A stretch of 12,922 nt of DNA from Verrucomicrobiota bacterium (GTDB taxonomy: Bacteria; Verrucomicrobiota; Verrucomicrobiia; Methylacidiphilales; Verrucolacustridaceae): the NCBI GenBank assembly GCA_010025475.1, contig RGTE01000022.1, positions 1 to 12,922 on the forward strand, in the 5' to 3' direction. Under the pieces are notes generated by a model. That model made no database searches. It saw only the letters and a program-made list of their open reading frames with translations, and was not told where the DNA came from. Positions within the stretch are counted from its first letter, which is position 1. Every line of letters begins with the position of its first letter. Of the stretch, positions 7,187 through 12,922 are shown piece by piece. The position numbers and the translations under genes were made by a program.

Positions 7187-8647
7187 CTACAACTTTCTCA
7201 ATTCTGAAATCCCATACGCCTTCCGGATTTCCTCCTGTCTGGCTTTCACCTCTGAGGCATCCAACACCAACTTCCCGGGATCATCCGTGAACTCAAAAAT
7301 CAGATTTCCTTCCTTTACGGAGTCCAGCACCTCCGCCAACTGCGCGAGGCTTCGGATTTCCGTCCCATTCACATTCTTCAGCACGAGGCCGGAGTAATGC
7401 TGGTATCCCAAATTGATCGTTGCCGGCAAAACCTGGCTCAGGAACACCACCTTCTTGTCCGGATCCGGTCGTTTCTCCTGCTGGAAGCTAAACAGCTCCA
7501 CCAACCTTTGGGGGGCACGTTCGGTCCACTTCTCTCCCCACTCCTGCAGATACGCCCCCGTGAGTTGCTGAAACACGAGCCCGCCCAAGACCAGGTAACG
7601 CGGTTGGGTGTCGAACGCCAGGGTGGGAATCGCCGCTTCATCCCGCGCCCGCCGATCATACGTACCGGCTAACTCCATCTCTTTCCCATCCCGTGAAACC
7701 AAGAATTTCGCCTGCGAGCCCACCTTGGGCCGGACCCTCACGAGATTTCCGATCGCGGTCAGACCGTACAGCGGATCCCGGTAGTTCCCGTCCTCATCCA
7801 GTTTCATGCCGTCCACGGAAAGGATCACGTCCCCCTCCTTGAGCCCGGCCCGGCCTGCCGTCCCCCGGGGATTCACCCGCGTCACCAGGATGCCCCCGCT
7901 CTTCGGCGCCTTGACCTCCTCCCGCAGGTTCGGATCCCGCAGCGTCGTCCAGCTCACCCCCAAAGTCGGGAAACCCTCATACTTCCCGTCTGCCACGTCC
8001 TGCAGGAAGCGGTCGATCATCGGACCCGGAATCGCCGTCCCTTCCTGCGAATCCCGGTCGTACATCATCACCATCCCGACCAGCTGGTTCTGCCGGATCA
8101 ACGGCAACGTGTAGCTGTCATCGCGTTTGGGCAAAGAAACCCGCACCCCGTACTGAAGGAATCCCGCCTCGTCATTCGGATATCTTCCCACTCCGACCGT
8201 CAGAATCTCCGCCTGGTTTCGCAAAAGCTCCCCGTTACGCTCCAGCTGCCAAACCTCCGCCGTGTCCCCAGCCTTTAAGGCCGGCCCCAGCGCCAAACCT
8301 TTGAATCCCTTCAAGAACTCCGCTTTCTCGGGGCGCAATACCGCCAGATTGGCCTCGTAATCGATCGCCTCCACTTCCGCCGCACACTTCTCGGCTGACC
8401 CCGGCTTCTCCAGGCCCACCTCCGTGCGGTTCGCCACCAGTGCCGCCGTCACCAAAACCTTCCCGCCCGGCAAGACCACACCGATTCCGTTCAGCCCGTA
8501 CGGAGCCTTCTTCTGCCACGGACGGAACTGGTCATAAGGTTGGATCGCCGCCCGTACCCGTACCACCGAACCTTGGGCTTCGTCTTGCTCAGCGGCCCAA
8601 GCGGCCGACGCCAGGAACAACCCCAAGATCATCGCCCAAGCCCTCAC
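7187..8647 (-). CDS. Secreted HtrA/Deg-like pseudoprotease with PDZ and PDZ_3-type C-terminal domains
   Basis: A 486-residue protein with a Sec signal peptide (residues 1-19, AWA-A cleavage region), a trypsin-like domain (about 25-215), a PDZ domain (about 225-330, with the core GILVTRVNPRGTAGRAGLKEGDVILSVDG split over 252-280) and a C-terminal region (about 345-486) with PRYLVLGGLVFQQLT. That C-terminal signature is known from Deg2/Deg9-type HtrA proteins (PDZ_3 family). Aligned with its neighbour, the catalytic triad is gone: His is L70 (VTAALV for ITNAHV), Asp is N100 (ANLAVL for CDLAML) and the GNSGGP serine box is DSYTLP with Y179. The rest of the fold is well kept, so this looks like a selected pseudoprotease, not decay. 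GTG 8647-8645 overlaps the TGA of the active protease (GTGA); ATG at residue 6 is the alternative start. Likely periplasmic or envelope; role probably binding or regulation. Confidence 0.88.
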   Translation of the reverse strand: MRAWAMILGLFLASAAWAAEQDEAQGSVVRVRAAIQPYDQFRPWQKKAPYGLNGIGVVLPGGKVLVTAALVANRTEVGLEKPGSAEKCAAEVEAIDYEANLAVLRPEKAEFLKGFKGLALGPALKAGDTAEVWQLERNGELLRNQAEILTVGVGRYPNDEAGFLQYGVRVSLPKRDDSYTLPLIRQNQLVGMVMMYDRDSQEGTAIPGPMIDRFLQDVADGKYEGFPTLGVSWTTLRDPNLREEVKAPKSGGILVTRVNPRGTAGRAGLKEGDVILSVDGMKLDEDGNYRDPLYGLTAIGNLVRVRPKVGSQAKFLVSRDGKEMELAGTYDRRARDEAAIPTLAFDTQPRYLVLGGLVFQQLTGAYLQEWGEKWTERAPQRLVELFSFQQEKRPDPDKKVVFLSQVLPATINLGYQHYSGLVLKNVNGTEIRSLAQLAEVLDSVKEGNLIFEFTDDPGKLVLDASEVKARQEEIRKAYGISELRKL

Positions 8648-10146
8648 TTCTTTTCCTCCTGTGAATACGATCCCTTCGCCAAACGTCGGCTCCCCACTTC
8701 GGTCCGGCTCGCTTCGGAAATCCCGTACTGGGCCATGATGCGTGGGGTCGACCGGTCCACCTCTTCCCGCTTCAACACCGCCGGCCGTGAATCTCCCTCA
8801 AACCTGATCACCGATCGTTCCCCGTTGGCCGCCAGCGCCGGCTCCACATCCGCCAACGTTCGGATCTTCCGGCCGTTGATCTCGCGGACGATTTGTCCAG
8901 CCAGCCCCCGCAGATACACGTTGGATGGATCGGGCAGGACCGCGGACAAAATCACCGGCTCCGGCGTTTCCCTGTACATCTGGTCGGTCGCAAACATCGT
9001 GTACTTCTGCTTGAGCCGCAGGTCCGCACTGCCGGCCAGCACCGCCATCAGGTTTGCCGTCAAGGGTTGGAACACCAACCCCCCGTACAACACATACCGG
9101 GGGGGAGGCTCGTACAAAATCTCGTACATCGAAAACATATCCGCCGGCTTGAGCGGCACGTTGACCGTCTCCGTCTGGCCGCCCCGCCATACCTCCAGTC
9201 TCACTTCTTCCCGGGAAAATTTCCGCTCCACGATCTCCTCAAGCTGCACCGGTTTCCCCTCCAACCGAACCGACCCGTCACTCTCAATCGGATGCCCGTC
9301 GATCGAAAGCAGCACATCCCCCTTGTTTAAATACCCGTCGGACGAACCTTCGGAAAAGACGTCGGTGACCACCACGCCGCGCCCGTCATTGGCAAGACCC
9401 AGATACTTGCGCATCGCCGGGTTTTCCAGCGGCATCCATCGTACCGCGATGTCCACATAGTAGTCGTACCGGCCGTCCTCCACATCCTTGAGGAAACGCC
9501 GGATCACCGGCGTCGGGATCATGTAGCCGACGTTCTGGGCCACGTCTCCGCGAAAACCCTGGAACGCCACCCCTACCACCTTGTCTGACTGCATCACCGG
9601 GCCACCGCTGTTGCCCGGGTTGATCGCCGCATCGATCTGGATGGCCAAGTGCGACTCCCTGCCCGAATGCGTGTAGGCGTTGTAATCGATGCGGCTCACC
9701 ACCCCGCGCGTCACGGAAAGGCGGTCTCCCCCAATGGGAAAGCCGTAGACACTTACCACTGACTCCAATTCCGGGATTCCGCCCAGATCCAGATGCGTCG
9801 TGCCCTTGAAAAAGGCCGGATCCTCAACCTCCAGCATGGCCAAGTCACAATCGTGGGCCACGTACTTTACCTTTGCCGCGTACCGGCGCGGGTCGGCCTC
9901 CCGCTGGACCGTGATGTTACGCGCCCCACTGATCACGTGGGCGTTGGTAATGATCCTTTTTCCCGCCACGATGAAGCCGGCTCCACGACCCGAGGAAACC
10001 GTCCCGGGATTCCAGGGAAGGCGATAGTCCCAAACTTGGGACGTCACCTCCACCATCACCGTGTTTTTCTTCGCCTCGTGGAGTTGCCCGTCCTTGGCAC
10101 AGCCTGAAATCACCGCGCCCAAAATGGCTAGGAACCAACATTTCAT
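8644..10146 (-). CDS. HtrA/Deg-like serine protease lipoprotein with PDZ and PDZ_3-type C-terminal domains
   Basis: A 500-residue S1C-type protease that should degrade or process misfolded envelope proteins. The N-terminus is a lipoprotein signal: hydrophobic residues 4-12 and lipobox ISGC with C16 as the lipidated residue. A17 follows, so there is no Asp+2 retention signal. The protease domain (about 30-225) has an intact triad: H70 in ITNAHV, D101 in HDCDLAML and S180 in NPGNSGGPV. A PDZ domain lies at about 235-330 (GVVVTDVFSEGSSDGYLNKGDVL split over 257-279). The C-terminal region 345-480 starts with PRYVLYGGLVFQPLT, the Deg2/Deg9-type PDZ_3 signature. Start ATG 10146-10144 has only AAGG three bases upstream. 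The gene overlaps the paralogous pseudoprotease downstream by GTGA, implying coupled synthesis at similar levels. It is divergent from an SMR transporter gene. Confidence 0.92.
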   Translation of the reverse strand: MKCWFLAILGAVISGCAKDGQLHEAKKNTVMVEVTSQVWDYRLPWNPGTVSSGRGAGFIVAGKRIITNAHVISGARNITVQREADPRRYAAKVKYVAHDCDLAMLEVEDPAFFKGTTHLDLGGIPELESVVSVYGFPIGGDRLSVTRGVVSRIDYNAYTHSGRESHLAIQIDAAINPGNSGGPVMQSDKVVGVAFQGFRGDVAQNVGYMIPTPVIRRFLKDVEDGRYDYYVDIAVRWMPLENPAMRKYLGLANDGRGVVVTDVFSEGSSDGYLNKGDVLLSIDGHPIESDGSVRLEGKPVQLEEIVERKFSREEVRLEVWRGGQTETVNVPLKPADMFSMYEILYEPPPRYVLYGGLVFQPLTANLMAVLAGSADLRLKQKYTMFATDQMYRETPEPVILSAVLPDPSNVYLRGLAGQIVREINGRKIRTLADVEPALAANGERSVIRFEGDSRPAVLKREEVDRSTPRIMAQYGISEASRTEVGSRRLAKGSYSQEEKK

Positions 10147-10155
10147 TGGCCTTGC

Positions 10156-10184
10156 ATCATAAGCCCAAAGCGTGGGTTGGCGAA
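10156..10184 (-). promoter_or_regulatory. Candidate promoter for the protease/pseudoprotease operon
   Basis: On the minus strand TTCGCC (10184-10179) and TATGAT (10161-10156) are separated by exactly 17 bases. The -10 hexamer matches the consensus at five of six positions, the -35 at only three. Transcription would begin near 10149, two or three bases before the ATG at 10146, giving an almost leaderless message. That would agree with the weak ribosome site. The call rests on sequence resemblance alone. Confidence 0.3.
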
Positions 10185-10224
10185 TTACGTTTCTCTAATT
10201 TTTCCCGACCGGTAGGGTTTCCTG

Positions 10225-10551
10225 ATGAGTCCATGGTTGATCCTGGCCGTTGCAATTCTACTCGAACTTTCCGGAACGATCTGCCTGAAGCTTTCTCACG
10301 GTTTCACCCGGCTGGCCCCATCCTTGGGTGTGGTCATTTTCTATCTCGGCAGTTTTTATCTGATGGGCCAATCCCTCAAAACCATGGAGGTGGGCGTTGT
10401 TTACGCCATCTGGTCCGGAGTGGGCACCGCCCTGATCGCCGTCGTTGGCATCCTCGCCTTTGGTGAATCCGTCACCGCCTTCAAAATCCTTGGACTGCTC
10501 ATGATTATCGGCGGAACCTTCCTTTTGCGGTTCGCATCCGCCCAAACTTAA
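10225..10551 (+). CDS. Small multidrug resistance (SMR) transporter, EmrE/Qac type
   Basis: A 108-residue protein with four membrane helices (about 4-21, 32-50, 58-78, 85-103), the normal SMR size. The essential proton/substrate carboxylate E14 is present, along with Y40, Y60 and W63 in VVYAIWSGVGTALI. These correspond to EmrE binding-pocket positions. Residues S16-G17-T18 after E14 resemble the EmrE/Qac branch; guanidinium exporters (SugE/Gdx) normally have a Trp at that place. SMR proteins work as antiparallel dimers that exchange protons for cationic amphiphiles across the inner membrane. The natural substrate here is unknown. The start ATG 10225 has AGGG about seven bases upstream. It is divergent from the protease gene and convergent with upp, whose stop shares TTAA at 10548-10551. 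Confidence 0.92.
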   Translation: MSPWLILAVAILLELSGTICLKLSHGFTRLAPSLGVVIFYLGSFYLMGQSLKTMEVGVVYAIWSGVGTALIAVVGILAFGESVTAFKILGLLMIIGGTFLLRFASAQT

Positions 10552-11183
10552 AGCGTCCCGAAGATCCGGTCCCCCGCATCCCCCAGCCCCGGCACGATGT
10601 ACCCGTGATCATTGAGCTTGGGGTCGATGGCTGCGGTAAACACTGGGATGTCCGGATGGTGCCGGTGAAAATTCCGCACTCCTTCCCTTGCCGCCAGCAG
10701 ACACATGAATCGGATGCTTCTTGCCCGCGCCCCCTTCAACCGGTCCGCCGCCGCGACTGCCGAATGCCCGGTCGCCAGCATGGGATCCATTAAAATCAGA
10801 TCCCGGTCCCGCAAAGTCTTGGAAGCCTTAAAGTAGTACTCCACCGGTTCCAGCGTACGATGATCGCGGTAGATCCCGATGTGGGCCACCCGGGCGGAGG
10901 GAAACATCCGCAGCATCCCATCCAGCAATCCCATGCCGGCTCTCAAAATCGGGACCAACACCATCTTTTGCCCCTTCAGCACGGGGGCATTCATTCTGCC
11001 CATGGGGGTGGTGATGGTTTTTTTACCCAAAGGAAAATCTCGGGTCACTTCGTAGGCCATCAACATCGCCACTTCGCTGGCCAACGCCCGGAACTCGGTC
11101 ACGCTGGTTCCTTTTTCCCTCATCAAGGTCAGCTTGTGTTGCACCACGGGGTGTCGGATGACGTGAATCTTGGCTTTCGTCAT
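10548..11183 (-). CDS. upp: Uracil phosphoribosyltransferase
   Basis: A 211-residue salvage enzyme that joins uracil to PRPP to give UMP in the cytosol. The length equals the bacterial norm. Visible: N-terminal HPVVQHKLTLMREKGT (11-26), PILRAGMGLLDGM (78-90), the PRPP-binding loop LMDPMLATGHSA (131-142) and the uracil-binding C-terminal segment GYIVPGLGDAGDRIFGT (194-210). All expected motifs are intact. Start ATG 11183-11181 is preceded by GAGG whose first bases belong to the TGA stop of ychF, only 7 bp away, so upp is very probably co-transcribed with and translationally coupled to ychF. Uracil permease (uraA), a frequent partner, is not in this window. The 3' end is convergent with the SMR gene with no visible terminator between them. 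Confidence 0.96.
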   Translation of the reverse strand: MTKAKIHVIRHPVVQHKLTLMREKGTSVTEFRALASEVAMLMAYEVTRDFPLGKKTITTPMGRMNAPVLKGQKMVLVPILRAGMGLLDGMLRMFPSARVAHIGIYRDHRTLEPVEYYFKASKTLRDRDLILMDPMLATGHSAVAAADRLKGARARSIRFMCLLAAREGVRNFHRHHPDIPVFTAAIDPKLNDHGYIVPGLGDAGDRIFGTL

Positions 11184-11190
11184 GAATACC

Positions 11191-12315
11191 TCAGACGTTG
11201 AATCGGAACTCCATCACGTCCCCATCCTGGACCACGTACTCCTTGCCTTCCACCCGCAGTTTTCCAGCCTCCCGCACTTTCGCCATTGTGCCCGCCGCCT
11301 TGAGGTCGGCAAACGCCACCGTCTCGGCCGCGATAAATCCCCTCTCGAAGTCCGTGTGGATCACGCCCGCCGCTTGTGGGGCACGGTCCCCCGCATGGAT
11401 CGTCCAGGCCCGACTCTCCTTCGGCCCCGTCGTCAGATAAGTCCGCAGCCCGAGCAAATCGTATGTCGCCCGGATCAACGCCCCCACACCCGACTCCGTC
11501 ACGCCCAGCCCCGCCAAATACTCCTTTCCCTCCGCCTCAGGCAAGTCCACCAGTTCCGACTCGATCTGCGCGCTCACCACCACCGCTTTGCTGGCCAACC
11601 GCTGCTGACAGTATTCCTCCACTTTCTTCACCTGCTCCCCCGTCTTCCCGGATCGGTCTCCTTGGGTCAGCGCCCCAAGGTTCTCCTCCTTCACGTTGCA
11701 GGCAAAAAGGGTCGGCTTGGAGGTGAGGAGAAAGAAGCCTTTCGCAATTTTTGCCTCCTCATCGGTCATCGGCAGGGTCAGCGCCGGGCAGCCCGCATCC
11801 AGGTGTTTCTTCAACTTTTCCAACAGGGCCAGCTCCGCCTTGGCGGCGGCATCCCCCGCCTTTGCCGCCTTGCTCGGCTTTTCCAGTCGCTTGGTCACGG
11901 CCCCAAGGTCGGCCAAAACCAGTTCCGTCATGATCGTCTCAATGTCCCGCAGCGGATCCACCGAGCCGGCCACGTGATGGATATCCGCATCCTCAAAACA
12001 GCGGACCACCTGGACGATCGCGTCCACTTCCCGGATATGGGTCAGGAACTGATTGCCCAGACCCTCGCCCTGGCTGGCCCCCTTCACCAGGCCGGCGATA
12101 TCCACCAGCTCAATGGAGGCCGGCACCACCTTCTCGCTCTTGGACATGGTGGCCACCCAATCCAGCCGGCTGTCGGGCACGGTCACCACGCCGACGTTCG
12201 GCTCAATCGTGCAGAAGGGATAGTTGGCCGCCTGGGCCTTGCGGGTGCGTGTCACCGCGTTGAAGAGCGTGCTCTTCCCCACATTCGGCAAACCGACGAT
12301 TCCGGCGCGGACCAT
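11191..12315 (-). CDS. ychF: YchF/OLA1-family ribosome-associated ATPase
   Basis: A 374-residue Obg-related P-loop protein. The G1 loop is GLPNVGKS (8-15), G3 is DIAGLVKGAS (72-81), and the G4 position reads NVKE (207-210), not NKxD. That is the family hallmark linked to ATP over GTP preference. The HVAGSVDP segment (114-121) holds the conserved His-containing loop. The helical insert lies at about 130-195, and the C-terminal TGS domain at about 290-374 includes YLTTGPKESRAW. Members bind ribosomes and have been tied to translation accuracy and oxidative stress. Start ATG 12315-12313 has an AGGA about six bases upstream. The gene is the first of a ychF-upp pair. A candidate promoter with a palindrome lies 40-70 bp upstream. 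More usual neighbours such as pth are not seen here. Confidence 0.96.
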   Translation of the reverse strand: MVRAGIVGLPNVGKSTLFNAVTRTRKAQAANYPFCTIEPNVGVVTVPDSRLDWVATMSKSEKVVPASIELVDIAGLVKGASQGEGLGNQFLTHIREVDAIVQVVRCFEDADIHHVAGSVDPLRDIETIMTELVLADLGAVTKRLEKPSKAAKAGDAAAKAELALLEKLKKHLDAGCPALTLPMTDEEAKIAKGFFLLTSKPTLFACNVKEENLGALTQGDRSGKTGEQVKKVEEYCQQRLASKAVVVSAQIESELVDLPEAEGKEYLAGLGVTESGVGALIRATYDLLGLRTYLTTGPKESRAWTIHAGDRAPQAAGVIHTDFERGFIAAETVAFADLKAAGTMAKVREAGKLRVEGKEYVVQDGDVMEFRFNV

Positions 12316-12356
12316 CCGGAATCCTAAACTTTCCGCCCGCTCCCGTCACGTTTGAG

Positions 12357-12386
12357 ATTATGTAGGGCGGCCCTCGTGGCCGCCAA
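12357..12386 (-). promoter_or_regulatory. Candidate promoter for ychF-upp
   Basis: On the minus strand TTGGCG (12386-12381, four of six consensus bases) and CATAAT (12362-12357, five of six) stand 18 bases apart. Transcription would start near 12350 and leave a leader of about 35 bases before the ychF ATG. The spacer is almost filled by a perfect palindrome, which could serve as a repressor site. Confidence 0.35.
12366..12384. repeat. GC-rich perfect inverted repeat (7-bp arms, 5-base centre)
   Basis: GGCGGCC (12366-12372) and GGCCGCC (12378-12384) are exact inverted copies around CTCGT. No T-run follows on either strand, so it is not a classical terminator. It lies between the hexamers of the candidate ychF promoter and touches the -35. 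It may be an operator, or a copy of a dispersed intergenic repeat. Confidence 0.7.
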
Positions 12387-12402
12387 AATCCCAAATTCAA
12401 AA

Positions 12403-12422
12403 TTCGAATTTCGAATTTCGAA
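12403..12422. repeat. Heptamer array 1: three TTCGAA palindromes at 7-bp period
   Basis: TTCGAA occurs at 12403, 12410 and 12417, each separated by one T, preceded by AAATTCAAAA. The unit TTCGAAT is AT-rich and palindromic in its core, in sharp contrast to the GC-rich surroundings. It lies in the divergent spacer between ychF and pgi. Confidence 0.85.
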
Positions 12423-12448
12423 ATATCCTCATTCTGCCACCTCATCCC

Positions 12449-12475
12449 ATATCCAATATCCCATATCCTATATCC
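12449..12475. repeat. Heptamer array 2: four ATATCC units at 7-bp period
   Basis: ATATCC begins at 12449, 12456, 12463 and 12470, exactly seven bases apart, and the seventh base of the successive units is A, C, T and G. A related ATCC follows at 12477-12480, after the G. It is a second, distinct heptamer array, 27 bp from the first and about 47 bp before the pgi start. Confidence 0.85.
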
Positions 12476-12521
12476 GATCCTAAACCTTCCCCTTTTTTCG
12501 TTTTCGCCTCATCATCTCCCT

Positions 12522-12922
12522 ATGCGCGTGCCCGTCGATCTCCCTGCCTGGAAATCGTTGCAGGCCCATGCCGCCGCTACACGGGAAACGCACATGCGCG
12601 ATCTCTTCGCGAAGGATGCCAAGCGCGCCGAAACCTTCTCCCTTCGCTGGAACGATATCCTGGTCGACTACTCCAAGAATCGAATCAACGCAGAGACCCT
12701 CCCCCTGCTCCGCCAGCTCCTCAAGGAAGCCGGTGTCGAGGACCTTCGCGACCGGATGTTTCGCGGGGAGAAGATCAACTTCACGGAAAACCGTTCCGTC
12801 CTCCACATCGCCCTGCGCCGGCCCGCCAACCAACCGCTCCAGTTGGACGGCAGGGACGTCATGCCGGAGGTGGAAAAGGTCCGACAACAGATGAAAGCTT
12901 TTTCGGAAAAGGTTCGTTCGGG
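12522..12922 (+). CDS. pgi: Glucose-6-phosphate isomerase (partial, C-terminus beyond right edge)
   Basis: The frame opens at ATG 12522 and gives 133 residues before the window ends, about a quarter of the usual 550-residue enzyme that interconverts glucose 6-phosphate and fructose 6-phosphate. The N-terminus matches the family closely: LPAWKSLQAH, then MRDLFAKDAKRAETFSLRW, ILVDYSKNRI, the strongly conserved GEKINFTENRSVLHIALR (GEKIN near residue 86) and DGRDVMPEVEKV, ending in MKAFSEKVRSG. The SIS domains with the active-site His and Glu would lie beyond the edge. No Shine-Dalgarno sequence is visible: the 40 bases before the ATG are almost all pyrimidines (CCTTCCCCTTTTTTCG and CATCATCTCCC), so initiation may rely on an unstructured leader. 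The gene is divergent from ychF. It is the second glycolytic gene in the window, on the same strand as gpmI but separated from it. Confidence 0.95.
   Translation, partial: MRVPVDLPAWKSLQAHAAATRETHMRDLFAKDAKRAETFSLRWNDILVDYSKNRINAETLPLLRQLLKEAGVEDLRDRMFRGEKINFTENRSVLHIALRRPANQPLQLDGRDVMPEVEKVRQQMKAFSEKVRS

Noticed and set aside
10147..10224. A guanidine riboswitch before the SMR gene.
   Set aside because: The spacer is only 78 bp, I see no matching structure, and the protein has EmrE-type and not Gdx-type residues after E14.
11170..12327. A 385-codon plus-strand open frame across ychF.
   Set aside because: It is a shadow of the clear YchF coding sequence. It is His/Arg/Leu-rich, lacks domains, and the G1, G3 and NVKE motifs all lie on the other strand.
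12366..12384. A rho-independent terminator.
   Set aside because: The hairpin is strong but there is no T-run after it on either strand, and the flanking genes both point away from it.

Overview
The window is GC-rich, densely packed bacterial chromosome with core-metabolism genes, short spacers and many 4-base gene overlaps. The gene content fits a Gram-negative bacterium: a lipoprotein and a periplasmic HtrA-type protein, and a sigma-54 activator. The style of the membrane glycosyltransferase-like protein and the heptamer-rich spacer suggest the PVC group, perhaps Verrucomicrobiota. That placement is an inference and not proven by the sequence. I see no rRNA, tRNA, CRISPR array, insertion sequence or phage gene.

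Layout. (1) Positions 1-4283, minus strand, one probable operon read right to left: a CorA-type Mg2+ channel, a soluble PAS histidine kinase, an NtrC-type sigma-54 response regulator, and a polytopic GT-C glycosyltransferase-like protein that runs off the left edge. The kinase/regulator and regulator/membrane-protein junctions are both ATGA overlaps. (2) Positions 4406-6405, plus strand: cofactor-independent phosphoglycerate mutase (gpmI) and a small unrecognised protein with a helical N-terminus and a beta-rich C-terminus. (3) Positions 6402-10146, minus strand: an HtrA/Deg-like lipoprotein protease with an intact catalytic triad, overlapping by GTGA a paralogous secreted protein that has lost all three catalytic residues, then a HAD phosphatase of the phosphoglycolate phosphatase type. 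(4) Positions 10225-10551, plus strand: an EmrE-type small multidrug resistance transporter. (5) Positions 10548-12315, minus strand: ychF followed by upp, coupled through a Shine-Dalgarno sequence that overlaps the ychF stop. (6) Positions 12316-12521: the largest spacer (206 bp), holding a GC-rich palindrome inside a candidate ychF promoter and two different arrays of 7-bp period. (7) Position 12522 to the right edge: the N-terminal quarter of glucose-6-phosphate isomerase (pgi).

Most interesting items: the tandem active protease/pseudoprotease pair, which may work together in the cell envelope; a His in place of the glutamate-switch Asn in the sigma-54 activator; an apparent 17-residue in-frame deletion in GpmI; and the palindrome and heptamer repeats upstream of ychF. 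Two convergent gene pairs each share a palindromic TTAA that supplies both stop codons.
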